Assembly (NCBI GenBank): GCA_900541415.1
Contig: UQJP01000018.1
Span: 26,435 to 90,434 of the forward strand
Direction of reading: 5' to 3'
DNA from: an uncultured Odoribacter sp.
Lineage (GTDB): Bacteria; Bacteroidota; Bacteroidia; Bacteroidales; Marinifilaceae
DNA: 64,000 nt
A program made the translations under genes and the position numbers. The number at the start of each line of letters is the position of its first letter. The stretch's first letter is position 1. Shown here piece after piece: positions 18,132 through 26,500 of the stretch. The notes below the pieces were generated by a model. The model did not search any database. It was not told the DNA's origin and was given only the letters and a program-made list of their open reading frames with translations.

Positions 18132-18881
18132 ATGAAAAAAAACATTCAATTTCTACTTTCTTTGGCGGTGTTGTTTTTATTCTCCATGCTTGCCTATTCC
18201 CAGCAAATGCAGGGCAAGTGCGGCGAGGGATGTGCCTGTGCGCCGAAAGAAGACAATAGTCCGTGTGCCTGCGGCACAAATAGCTTATGTAGTATGAGTC
18301 ATGCAACAAATCAGGTCGTTTTTGAAAATGTATTTTTGAAAATGATGGATTCGATGATGGTCGATATGAATGCTGTTCCGTTGGACGCATCGGTAGAAGG
18401 TAATTTTCTTCGTCAGATGATACCGCACCATCGGGGGGCTGTCGAAATGGCGAAGTATGAGATGGATAATGGCACGAATCGCGAGATGATCCAACTGGCC
18501 AAAAATATCTTTACCGAACAACAGGGAGAAATTACGAAGATGAATGCCCTGTTGGAGCTCTATCCTTTCAAACAGGGCGAACAACCCTCCCCGGAGTACA
18601 AAAAGGCGATGGATGACGTAATGATGAAGATGATGAAGGACACTCCTTCAGAAAAAGATTTGGAGGGTAAAAGTATCGATTGCGCCTTTGCCCTGGTGAT
18701 GCTCCCGCATCATCAGGCCGCCGTGGGTATGGCTAAGGTGCTACTCAAACTCTCGCCGCAGGGACAGGTGGCGACATACGCCGCTCGTATAGTTTCCGAC
18801 CAGCAGAAAGAAATTCAACAGATGACCGAATTTGTTAAAAAAATTGTAAATAACCCAATTGACGGGTCGGGAATCCGGTAG
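18132..18881 (+). CDS. Secreted DUF305 (CopM-like) metal-binding protein with Cys-rich head
   Basis: This 249-residue exported protein has a signal peptide ending near AYSQQ and then a short Cys-rich segment (KCGEGCACAP, SPCACGTNSLC) with eight cysteines. Two DUF305 halves follow: FLRQMIPHHRGAVEMAK and FALVMLPHHQAAVGMAK, each completed by a Q-x-x-E-I-x-x-M helix. DUF305 proteins such as cyanobacterial CopM bind copper through Met/His, so a periplasmic metal-buffering or resistance role is likely here. The many Met-His-Met patterns support this. It is convergent with the znuBCA-like operon, which is suggestive but does not prove a shared metal. Confidence 0.85.
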   Translation: MKKNIQFLLSLAVLFLFSMLAYSQQMQGKCGEGCACAPKEDNSPCACGTNSLCSMSHATNQVVFENVFLKMMDSMMVDMNAVPLDASVEGNFLRQMIPHHRGAVEMAKYEMDNGTNREMIQLAKNIFTEQQGEITKMNALLELYPFKQGEQPSPEYKKAMDDVMMKMMKDTPSEKDLEGKSIDCAFALVMLPHHQAAVGMAKVLLKLSPQGQVATYAARIVSDQQKEIQQMTEFVKKIVNNPIDGSGIR

Positions 18882-18985
18882 GAAAGGAGTGATTTACTTT
18901 GTGTCCGGCGTTCTTGAAATAAGGATGGACGACGGAACCACAGGAGGCGTGAAGCAGGATTTTAAGGGCGTTCGGGCGGGGAAAA

Positions 18986-19795
18986 TTATTCCCGCCGCCT
19001 GAGTTTATTAATGCCCCAGCAGATCACAAAAAAGACCAGGAAGCAAATGACGATGGTTGCGCCTGTGGGAATGTTCAATTCTGCGGCCACGAAAAGTCCC
19101 AGCATGGAGCCGATGGTGCTGATGATGGCAGAAGCCACCAATAATTGTTTGAAATTTTTATAGAACAGGCTTGCGATGGCCTGGGGGATAGTGAGGTAGG
19201 AAATGACCAGGATGATTCCTGCCAGTTTCAGGCACAGTACGATGCACAGGGCGATAATCAGGGTGATCGATACATCGATGATGTTTACATGCACGTGGTG
19301 GGTTTTGCTGTATTCTTTGTCGAAAGCGATGTAGAATAACGGGCGATAGAACCGGACAAAGAATAGGATGATCAACAGGCAAAGGACGACCGACATGATG
19401 ATCTGGTCGCGGGTAACCGTGAGGATATTCCCAAACAGGTAAGACATCAGGTTGGGAGCGTAACCGGGAGTGAGGTAAATGAACAGGATTCCGATAGCCA
19501 TACCTGCCGACCAGAAAATACCGATCAGGGAGTCCTCCCGCAGTTTTTTGCTTTCGGCGAGAAAAAGTATGCCGAGTGCCGACAGGATAGAAAATACCGT
19601 GGCTCCGAACATGGGGGATATTCCCAGATAATAGGCTAAGCCCAGGCCGCCGAAAGAGGCATGGGTGATACCACCGCTGATGAATACCATTCTTTTGGCT
19701 ACGATGTAAGTGCCCACCAATCCGCAGCTAATACTAATGAGCAGGGTGCTGATCAAGGCATTTTGGAAAAAGTCGTATTTTAATAGATCGAACAT
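18986..19795 (-). CDS. znuB: Metal ABC transporter permease (ZnuB family)
   Basis: This 269-residue permease belongs to the ABC-3 family, which imports Zn, Mn or Fe. It has about eight hydrophobic helices and the family segments RMVFISGGITHASFGGLG and KLAGIILVISYLTIPQAIA. It is the last gene of a substrate-binding protein-ATPase-permease operon in which transcription runs right to left. The gap to the ATPase is 62 bases. Zinc is the most likely substrate because the partner binding protein is ZnuA-like. Confidence 0.88.
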   Translation of the reverse strand: MFDLLKYDFFQNALISTLLISISCGLVGTYIVAKRMVFISGGITHASFGGLGLAYYLGISPMFGATVFSILSALGILFLAESKKLREDSLIGIFWSAGMAIGILFIYLTPGYAPNLMSYLFGNILTVTRDQIIMSVVLCLLIILFFVRFYRPLFYIAFDKEYSKTHHVHVNIIDVSITLIIALCIVLCLKLAGIILVISYLTIPQAIASLFYKNFKQLLVASAIISTIGSMLGLFVAAELNIPTGATIVICFLVFFVICWGINKLRRRE

Positions 19796-19857
19796 AAGCG
19801 ATTTGTAATGATGATGAATGTGTTGAGAAATGAGGACAGTTCAACTGTACCGTGATT

Positions 19858-20613
19858 TTATTGTTCTGTTTTTCCGGGATGATCGACCAATACCCGGTGG
19901 GGTATTTTTCCATGCGTCACCAGTTCCAGCGGACAATTATAGGATTGTAATTGTTCCTCACTGATGAGGTTGGAGTTGTGGTAATGAAGTTCCCGGTTTA
20001 CACAGGCAATGGTTTTGACATAAGAACAGATTGTTCCCAGATCATGGGAAACCATAACAATGCTCAACGATTTGCTCAAGTCTTTCAGGATGGCATAAAA
20101 TTCTCTCTCGAAGCTACTGTCCACATAGGTGGTTGGTTCGTCCAGCATCAGTATCCGGGGGGAAGAGATGATGGCGCGGCAAAGAAATACCCTTTGCATC
20201 TGCCCTCCGGAAAGGTCGCCGATCGGGGATTTTTTGTAGGCTCCCATGCCGTATTTGTCGAGTAATTCCCAGGCTTTGTGTTTTTCTGCGCGGGTATACG
20301 ATCGGTATAATCCTTTTTCCGACATTAAGCCCGACAAGACCACTTCGGTGACATTGATCGGGAAACGCTGGTCGAAGCGGTTGTTTTGCGGAAGATAGCC
20401 GAAGAGGTTTTGTTTCGAAGTGTGGTAAATAATCTCGCCGCTAAACGGTTTAAGCAATCCTAAGATCACTTTCAGGAGGGTGGTTTTACCGCCTCCGTTA
20501 GGCCCGATGATTCCGATGAAATCGCTTTCGTTGATTTCGAAATTTATGTGTTTCAGTACGGGCTGATGGTCATACCCGGCTGTAATATCTTTTAATTCCA
20601 GTATTTTATTCAT
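19858..20613 (-). CDS. znuC: Metal ABC transporter ATPase (ZnuC family)
   Basis: This 251-residue ATPase powers the adjacent importer. It shows Walker A (GPNGGGKTTLLK), the signature LSGGQMQRVFLCRA, Walker B (RILMLDEPTTYVD) and the switch histidine in IVMVSHDLG. The order and length fit ZnuC/MntB ATPases. The gene starts 27 bases after the binding-protein gene ends, consistent with one operon. Confidence 0.92.
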   Translation of the reverse strand: MNKILELKDITAGYDHQPVLKHINFEINESDFIGIIGPNGGGKTTLLKVILGLLKPFSGEIIYHTSKQNLFGYLPQNNRFDQRFPINVTEVVLSGLMSEKGLYRSYTRAEKHKAWELLDKYGMGAYKKSPIGDLSGGQMQRVFLCRAIISSPRILMLDEPTTYVDSSFEREFYAILKDLSKSLSIVMVSHDLGTICSYVKTIACVNRELHYHNSNLISEEQLQSYNCPLELVTHGKIPHRVLVDHPGKTEQ

Positions 20614-20640
20614 ATCGGTTTGTGCCGAAAGTAGGGCAAC

Positions 20641-21537
20641 TTAGTTAAGGTTATCGTTGAAAATTTCGATTAATTGATTCATTTCCGCTGTCCAGTTTTC
20701 GTTCAGGGGATCGATAGGAATGACGGTGGCCCCGATTTCTTTGGCAATGGATTTTGCGTTATTGACATCGAATTGGCTTTGTATGAAGATGATGCGAATA
20801 TCTTTCTCTTTTGCCGAGTCGATAATCTTTTTCAGGTGTGCCGGGTTAGGCTCTTTGCCTTCGTCTTCTATGGAAATTTGTTCCATGCCATAATCCCGCG
20901 CCAGATAGGTCAGCGCCGGATGATAGATTAAAAACGATTTATGCTGTTTCCCGGAAAGAACGCTGTCCGCTAATGCCCCGACAGAATCGATTTCCGTCAG
21001 TAAGCCCTGGTAATTCCGGGTGAATTCTTCCTGTTTTTCCGGGTATTGTTCAGACAGGGTCTTCCATACAGTAGAAGCCATTTTCCGGGCATACCGGGGT
21101 GAAAGCCAGATGTGCGGGTCTACACCTTCGTGTCCGTCGGCGTGCTCCCCTGCCGGATGGCCGTGAAGATGCCCGCAACTACCGTCGATCAGTTCAAGCC
21201 CTTCCGAATGGTTGATCAGGCGGATGTCTGAACGGTTTGCCAGGACAGGGTATAGGTGTGTCAGTTCAAAAGGCAGGTAGCCGATGGTGAAACAGAGGTC
21301 GCTATCGTATAGTTTTTTTAATTGCTCGGTGCTCAGGTCGCAGGTGGCAGGGCTCATACCCGGAGGAACCATTACGTTGACTTTTACATAATCTCCGGCA
21401 ATTTTTTCAACGAAATATTTCTGAGGAAGGATGCTTACGCTTACCGTGCGGGTGTCCGTGTGCTTATTCCGGCATGAATACAAGGTGAATAAAAGGGCAG
21501 AAAGGAAAAGTAGGATATATAAGTGTTTGTTTTTCAT
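20641..21537 (-). CDS. znuA: Zinc-type ABC transporter substrate-binding lipoprotein
   Basis: This 298-residue cluster A-I binding protein starts with a lipoprotein signal (TLYSC, Cys22), so it is tethered in the periplasm. It carries the His/Asp-rich loop typical of zinc-specific members (CGHLHGHPAGEHADGHEG) just before the metal ligand in VDPHIWLSP. A further His is in LIYHPALTYLARDYG. The first metal-ligand position, usually G-x-D-P-H, is GMSPATCDL here, so that His is missing. This may be a Bacteroidota variant with another ligand. It is the first gene of the importer operon. A Zur-type operator was not recognisable. Confidence 0.88.
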   Translation of the reverse strand: MKNKHLYILLFLSALLFTLYSCRNKHTDTRTVSVSILPQKYFVEKIAGDYVKVNVMVPPGMSPATCDLSTEQLKKLYDSDLCFTIGYLPFELTHLYPVLANRSDIRLINHSEGLELIDGSCGHLHGHPAGEHADGHEGVDPHIWLSPRYARKMASTVWKTLSEQYPEKQEEFTRNYQGLLTEIDSVGALADSVLSGKQHKSFLIYHPALTYLARDYGMEQISIEDEGKEPNPAHLKKIIDSAKEKDIRIIFIQSQFDVNNAKSIAKEIGATVIPIDPLNENWTAEMNQLIEIFNDNLN

Positions 21538-21689
21538 GCTTTAACAAAAAGTTTATTTGTTGATATGCGTTTTATTTAGAATCAGTAAAGATAAGGTAAA
21601 TAATGTGATTTTACAATGAGGATGATTTAAAATTATTGTTAATGGAAGCAGGGGAAAAAGGTAATTCTATATTTTTTTTCTTTTTAGCT

Positions 21690-21719
21690 TTTGATTTTTG
21701 ATTTTCTTGTTTATTTTTG
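21690..21719 (+). promoter_or_regulatory. Promoter of the asnA leader transcript
   Basis: TTTG (21690-21693) and TATTTTTG (21712-21719) are separated by 18 bases, as in the gldJ promoter. Transcription would begin near 21726, about 17 bases before the leader-peptide ATG. The leader RNA would therefore start just ahead of the attenuator. Confidence 0.7.
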
Positions 21720-21742
21720 TTGTCATCATTAGCCAAGTGAAT

Positions 21743-21820
21743 ATGAAGAATTTTAATAATAATTTCAACCTGAATAATAATTGCAATAATAATTTATTGC
21801 AACAGGGAGGTTATTGTTAA
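21743..21820 (+). CDS. Asparagine-rich leader peptide of asnA
   Basis: This ORF runs ATG to TAA in 25 codons. Eleven of its codons (3, 5-7, 9, 11-13, 15-17) are Asn, ten AAT and one AAC. It includes three runs of three Asn and ends in Gln-Gln-Gly-Gly-Tyr-Cys. The Asn density, the promoter directly upstream, the terminator directly downstream and the next gene being asparagine synthetase together indicate a sensor ORF for charged tRNA-Asn rather than a functional peptide. Its last codons hold the sequence that can pair with the terminator. The promoter position fits this ATG. Translation has not been shown. A chance A/T-rich Asn run is the alternative, but the paired structures argue against it. 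Confidence 0.85.
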   Translation: MKNFNNNFNLNNNCNNNLLQQGGYC

Positions 21821-21882
21821 GATTTGACAGAGATATAAAATGTTATTGACGAGCCTTCCTGCAAAACGGGAAGGCTTTTTTT
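21769..21882 (+). promoter_or_regulatory. Ribosome-mediated transcription attenuator controlling asnA
   Basis: Three mutually exclusive pairings can be drawn. Segments 1:2 pair CCTG (21769-21772) with CAGG (21803-21806) outside a perfect 9-bp hairpin (21781-21789 with 21794-21802). Segments 2:3 pair 21803-21812 with 21852-21861 in ten contiguous pairs (two G-U), which consumes the whole 5' arm of the terminator. Segments 3:4 form the terminator. A ribosome stalled on Asn codons would cover segment 1, free segment 2 and allow read-through. A ribosome reaching the stop at 21818-21820 would cover segment 2 and allow termination. This is the trp/his attenuation logic applied to asparagine; the model is inferred from base pairing. 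Confidence 0.82.
21851..21882 (+). terminator. Attenuator terminator hairpin before asnA
   Basis: Arms 21852-21861 and 21867-21876 form ten pairs (one G-T) with a 5-base CAAAA loop, followed by T residues 21876-21882. It lies between the leader stop and the asnA start, so it must be bypassed for asnA expression. Confidence 0.9.
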
Positions 21883-21942
21883 ATTAACCCCTGGGACAAG
21901 ATAGCCGCTGTGCAGGTTTATTGTTCCGTAAATTACAACCAC

Positions 21943-22980
21943 ATGCAACAATTATTTTTACCGAAGGACTATGCTTCTTTATTAGATGTCTGGCAGACCG
22001 AACATGCCATTAAGTTTATTAAAGATACTTTTCAGCTGGCTTTGGCGGCAGAGTTGAAGTTAAGGCGGATCACCGCGCCTCTTATCGTTCCATCCGGAAA
22101 AGGCCTGAACGATAACCTGAGCGGAGTGGAAGCCCCGGTGAGTTTTGAAGCCCGGGTGTTGGGAGGGGAGAAGGCCGAGATCGTGCAGTCGCTGGCTAAG
22201 TGGAAACGTTATGCGCTTTGGCGTCACCATATTCAGCCGGGATTGGGTATTTATACCGATATGAACGCTTTGCGTCCGGATGAGGCTATCGACAATATTC
22301 ATTCCGTGTATGTGGATCAGTGGGACTGGGAAAAGGTGATTACCCGGGAAGAACGGACTGTGGAGCGTTTGGAAATTTGTGTGAAACGTATATATGCGGC
22401 GTTGAAACGTACCGAATTTTTATTGAGCGAGCAATTTCCTGTTTTAGAACCTTTTCTACCTGAGAATATTCATTTTGTGCATGCGGAAGAACTCCGGGCC
22501 AAATATCCGGAACTGACTCCGAAAGAACGTGAAACGGTGGTGGCTAAAGAGTATGGTGCCGTGTTTATCCGGGGAATCGGGGGGCAGTTGGCCGACGGAA
22601 GTATCCACGATGACCGCTCGCCGGACTACGACGACTGGTCTACCGAAACCGGGGACGGTTTTAGTGGTTTGAACGGGGATATTATCGTATGGAATCCGGT
22701 GTTACAGTCGGCTTTCGAGATTTCTTCCATGGGTATCCGGGTCGATAAGGACGCATTGGAACGCCAGCTTGGAATCCGGAAGGCCGAAGACCGGAAAAAA
22801 TTGTATTTTCACTCTTTGCTGCTGGACGAGAAGTTGCCTCAAACGATGGGGGGAGGTATCGGACAGTCGCGTCTGTGTATGCTGTTGTTGAAAAAATGCC
22901 ATATCGGGGAAGTGCAGGCGGGATTATGGCCGGATTCCGTGATTCAGGAATGTGAGGAAGCCGGAGTGTTCTTGTTTTGA
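21943..22980 (+). CDS. asnA: Aspartate--ammonia ligase (ammonia-dependent asparagine synthetase)
   Basis: AsnA makes asparagine from aspartate, ammonia and ATP. I chose ATG 21943, giving 345 residues, which is normal for the family; the GTG at 21910 adds an unrelated 11-residue tail. The fold is class II aminoacyl-tRNA-synthetase-like. Recognisable segments are the N-terminal QLFLPKDY, LIVPSGKGLNDNLSGVE, AKWKRYAL, YTDMNALRPDE with SVYVDQWDWE, and the C-terminal motif-3 region TMGGGIGQSRLCMLLLKK. All are intact. It is a single gene whose only visible control is the asparagine attenuator upstream. A convergent terminator separates it from the tricorn protease gene. Confidence 0.97.
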   Translation: MQQLFLPKDYASLLDVWQTEHAIKFIKDTFQLALAAELKLRRITAPLIVPSGKGLNDNLSGVEAPVSFEARVLGGEKAEIVQSLAKWKRYALWRHHIQPGLGIYTDMNALRPDEAIDNIHSVYVDQWDWEKVITREERTVERLEICVKRIYAALKRTEFLLSEQFPVLEPFLPENIHFVHAEELRAKYPELTPKERETVVAKEYGAVFIRGIGGQLADGSIHDDRSPDYDDWSTETGDGFSGLNGDIIVWNPVLQSAFEISSMGIRVDKDALERQLGIRKAEDRKKLYFHSLLLDEKLPQTMGGGIGQSRLCMLLLKKCHIGEVQAGLWPDSVIQECEEAGVFLF

Positions 22981-23100
22981 TGCAATGATTGAAACCGGGA
23001 TTACCGTTTGAGATTGTGAATTTATTCCAAAGTTGGGGGGGAGAGTCGTGAAAAAATGCAGGGGAGTGGGGAATGCTTTGGAGTATCCGTATCTCGATAA

Positions 23101-23151
23101 AAAAAGGTTGACAAAGCGAAAGAATCAAATTCTGGCTTTATCAACCTTTTT
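23101..23151. terminator. Bidirectional terminator, asnA / tricorn protease
   Basis: Arms 23101-23117 and 23135-23151 pair at 16 of 17 positions around a 17-base loop. Homopolymer A and T flanks let it act in both directions. Confidence 0.8.
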
Positions 23152-23170
23152 ATTTTAAGCGGTGTTGGGT

Positions 23171-26100
23171 TTATTTTTTGATTTCTTCCAACAGGCTTTT
23201 AACGGCGGCTTCTATTTGCGGGTCACGTCCTGCGATAGCACTTTCCGGATCGTTATTTACTTTTACATCAGGCTCTAACTGCATATTTTCCAGGTAACGC
23301 CCCTGATTGTCTTTCATTCCTACCTGCGGAATACCGAAAACTAAGCTCGGATCCTGCTGGCGTTCCCACCATACGGCAGTCATCGTTCCCGGAACGGGCA
23401 TGCCGACCAATTTCCCTAAGCCCAATTCTTTGTATGCCCAGGGGAAACCGTGGGCGTTGCTGTAATTACCTTCACTGATAACGACGGCCGACGGTTTGGT
23501 CCACTGGAATAACGGGTCTTGTCCGATGAATTGTCCCCGCGGGACAAATTCCGCATATTTCTTGCCGCTCAATAAGGTCAGCAGGTCTTCGTGCAGCCAG
23601 CCTCCCCCGTTGAAACGGGTGTCGATGATTACAGCCTGACGGTTCCGGTATCTTCCCAGCAATTCCGAGAAAGTTTGGCGGAAACTTTCGCTGTCCATCC
23701 CCTTGATGTGGATGTAGCCGATTTTGCCGTCGGATAGTTTATCGACCAGCTCTTTGCGCTGTTTTACCCAGCGTTGGTAAAGCAGGCCGTTTTGAGAGCT
23801 GTAAGAAATGGGTTTCACATATTCTTCCCAGCGTTCTTTGGTTTTGGGGTTATAGAGTGCCAATAAGGTGCGTTTGCCGACCAGATTGTTCATGATTTTG
23901 AAATAGTCTTCGTTGGCGGCAATTTCCTGATTGTTCACTTTTTCAATGATTACACCCGGCTTGATTTTGGTGCTGGAATTCGCTAAGGGGCCTTTTTCAA
24001 TGATTTCTTTCACCATCAGCCCGTTTCCTTTGTGAGTTTCGTCGTAGAACACTCCTAAAGAAGCGGTGGGGGTGCTGCTTCCGCTTCCGCTGTATCGCGC
24101 ACCTGTGTGTGATGCATTCAATTCACCCAGTAGTTCCCCGAGGGCTTCTGCAAAGTCGTAATTGTTGTTGATGTGAGGCAGAAAACGGCTATATGCTTTT
24201 TTATAGAAAGCCCAGTCCAGATTGTGAATTTCCGGATCGTAGAATTTATCCACCACTTGCTGCCAGGCATGATTGAAAATGTAGTTGCGCTCTGCTGCCC
24301 TTTGCAATTCCAGCTCTGCGTTGAAATTAACGGCGGACATACGTCCTGAGGCCACATCGATCTTGTTGATTCGTCCTCCCCAAAGCAGGAAAATGTTTTT
24401 TCCGTCTTTGTCCATCGTCATTCCGCCTCCCCAGCCATTGAGTTTTGCCAGAATCCGGGTAGAGCCTTCTTTAAAATCGCGTACCCAAAGATCGTATCCG
24501 CCCTCAAAAGCACTCAGATAATAAAGTTTGTTTGCGTCGTTGGCCAGTACGGCATCGCCGAGATTGGACGAATTGATGGTAAGCCGGGTGATGCGATCTT
24601 CGATGTTGTTGAAATCGATTTTCATTTCAGGCAGCTTCGGAGCATCGTCTTTTTTCACTTCCGGTTTAGCTGCTTCTTTCTTTCCGTCTTTTGTTTTATC
24701 GTCTTTCTTATCGTCCTTCTTGTCAGCTTTCTTTTCTTCCTTTTTGTCGTCTTTTTTCTCTTCTTTCTTCGTCGGTTCCGGTTTCTTTTCGTTTTTCTTC
24801 AATTCTTTGGCCAGGGCCGATTCTTCCTTATTCATTTTAAATTCGTCCCAGGCTTCCGGATCGAGGAACATGGCGTAAATATCGTATTGCGCACCCCAAC
24901 TTCCGTGACTGCGGTATCCCTGACGATCGGTTTTCCAGATCACAACTTTGCCGTTCATCATGAATTTAGGGTTTTGGTCGCTGTATCCGCTGTTGGTCAG
25001 GTTATGAATTTCCCCGCTTCCGTCTGCTTTCACTAAAGCAACATCCGGGCTTTGCCATCCTCCTTTCTCGAAGAATCTGGCCAGAATCCATTTCCCGTCG
25101 GGAGACCATTGATACCATTGGTCGCCATCGGCATAGGAATAATTATATTTCCCGTCTAATAAGGTTTGTGTCTTCTTGCTTTTTAGGTCGATGGCCTTCA
25201 CCGTAGCGCGGTTTTCCAGATAAGCCACTCTTTTCCCGTCGGGAGAAAATTTAGGTTGGAAACAAGCGATGTTTCCTTTGGTTAGCTGCTCTTCTTCAAA
25301 GTTTTTGGCGTAGGTGAATGTTTTATCTTCTTTGTTGGTCAGTTTCGTGATGTAAAGGTTCCAGTTTCCGTCTCTTTCGGCTGCATATACCAAAGAACGT
25401 CCGTCGGGAGAAAAACTCACCGACCGTTCTTGCGAAGGGGTGTTGGTGATTCTGCGGGTAGTACCGAATTCCACAGAAGCAACAAACACTTCACCTCTGA
25501 CGATGAAAGCCACTTCTTTAGCGTCCGGCGACAAAGCCATTTCGGTAGCCCCGCTCGTGAAACGGTTCAGGCTGATGAGAGGCTCTATTTGGTCGGTTAC
25601 GATATTGATTTTCACTTTTTGAGGCTGTCCGCCTTCTTTCAGGGTATAGATTTCCCCGTTAAAGAAATAGCATAATGTTCCGTCGTTGGCTTTGGTCAGG
25701 AAGCGTACGGGATGTTTGCTGTGTTTCGTGATCTGTTTTACTTCGGAAGGGTTTTCCAACGACAATTTGCAGACATTGAAGTCGCCGAAACGTTCACTGA
25801 GGAAATAAATGCTTTGATCGTTGTCGGTGAATATCGGATTGCGGTCTTCCACCTGTTTGTCGGTGATGTTGGTGAATTTACCCGTTTTCAGGTCGTGTAA
25901 CCAAATGTCGCGACACACCGAGGATTTATGGTGTTTCCGCCAATTGTCCTCGTAACCTTTATAGTCGTGGTAAACGATCTTATCTCCGTTTTTATTGAAA
26001 GAAATATCATTGGCTTCCAAGGTCAGGAATTGTTCCGGCCGTCCTCCGGAAACAGGAACGGCGTAGATTTGGGAACCGTTGGGAAATTGGGTATAATTTA

Positions 26101-26500
26101 CGTCCGGTTGTATGGCGCTTTTGTAAAGCACTTTTTTCCCGTCCGGTGTAAAACATACAGGAATTTCGTTGTTGGAGTGGATGGTCAGGCGGGTAGGAAC
26201 ACCCCCGGCGGCAGACATCGTAAAGACGTCCATTCCTCCGTTCCGGTCGGAAGCGAAAGCAATTGTTTTTCCGTCCGGTGACCAGCAGGGATAACCGTCG
26301 TAGCCGGGATGAGTGGTTAGTTGAGAGGCCCTGCCTCCCTGGCTGCTAACGGTGTAAATATCTCCTTTGTAAGAGAAAGCAATGGTCTGCCCGTCCGGGG
26401 ATATGGCCGGATAGCGTGTCCATAAAGCAGTTTCCTGTGCCTGCAAACCGGATATGCCGAGCAAGAACAATGAAATAGCGATAAATTTGGATAAATTCAT
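23171..26500 (-). CDS. Secreted tricorn-type S41 protease
   Basis: This 1109-residue protein follows the tricorn plan: a signal peptide (ending SGLQAQ), two N-terminal beta-propellers built from WD/TolB-like repeats (SPDGQTIAFSYKGDIY, SPDGKTIAFASDRNGG, SPDGRSLVYAAERDGN), a PDZ domain (about residues 830-920) and an S41 domain. The S41 part shows IGYIHIKGMD, IIDTRFNGGGWLHEDL and a probable nucleophile Ser near residue 1006 in EGNYSNAHGF. A Lys/Glu/Asp-rich linker of about 60 residues interrupts the second propeller (about 562-620). Tricorn proteases cut oligopeptides. The signal peptide places this one in the envelope, so the substrate source must differ from archaeal tricorn. It is monocistronic. 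Confidence 0.9.
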   Translation of the reverse strand: MNLSKFIAISLFLLGISGLQAQETALWTRYPAISPDGQTIAFSYKGDIYTVSSQGGRASQLTTHPGYDGYPCWSPDGKTIAFASDRNGGMDVFTMSAAGGVPTRLTIHSNNEIPVCFTPDGKKVLYKSAIQPDVNYTQFPNGSQIYAVPVSGGRPEQFLTLEANDISFNKNGDKIVYHDYKGYEDNWRKHHKSSVCRDIWLHDLKTGKFTNITDKQVEDRNPIFTDNDQSIYFLSERFGDFNVCKLSLENPSEVKQITKHSKHPVRFLTKANDGTLCYFFNGEIYTLKEGGQPQKVKINIVTDQIEPLISLNRFTSGATEMALSPDAKEVAFIVRGEVFVASVEFGTTRRITNTPSQERSVSFSPDGRSLVYAAERDGNWNLYITKLTNKEDKTFTYAKNFEEEQLTKGNIACFQPKFSPDGKRVAYLENRATVKAIDLKSKKTQTLLDGKYNYSYADGDQWYQWSPDGKWILARFFEKGGWQSPDVALVKADGSGEIHNLTNSGYSDQNPKFMMNGKVVIWKTDRQGYRSHGSWGAQYDIYAMFLDPEAWDEFKMNKEESALAKELKKNEKKPEPTKKEEKKDDKKEEKKADKKDDKKDDKTKDGKKEAAKPEVKKDDAPKLPEMKIDFNNIEDRITRLTINSSNLGDAVLANDANKLYYLSAFEGGYDLWVRDFKEGSTRILAKLNGWGGGMTMDKDGKNIFLLWGGRINKIDVASGRMSAVNFNAELELQRAAERNYIFNHAWQQVVDKFYDPEIHNLDWAFYKKAYSRFLPHINNNYDFAEALGELLGELNASHTGARYSGSGSSTPTASLGVFYDETHKGNGLMVKEIIEKGPLANSSTKIKPGVIIEKVNNQEIAANEDYFKIMNNLVGKRTLLALYNPKTKERWEEYVKPISYSSQNGLLYQRWVKQRKELVDKLSDGKIGYIHIKGMDSESFRQTFSELLGRYRNRQAVIIDTRFNGGGWLHEDLLTLLSGKKYAEFVPRGQFIGQDPLFQWTKPSAVVISEGNYSNAHGFPWAYKELGLGKLVGMPVPGTMTAVWWERQQDPSLVFGIPQVGMKDNQGRYLENMQLEPDVKVNNDPESAIAGRDPQIEAAVKSLLEEIKK

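Noticed and set aside
21743..21942. T-box or metabolite riboswitch ahead of asnA
   Set aside because: I see no T-box sequence or specifier-loop architecture. A translated Asn-rich ORF with overlapping pairings explains the region better.
24528..24878. Ser/Phe-rich plus-strand ORF inside the tricorn protease gene
   Set aside because: It is the reverse-strand reading of the Lys/Glu/Asp-rich linker and has no start context.
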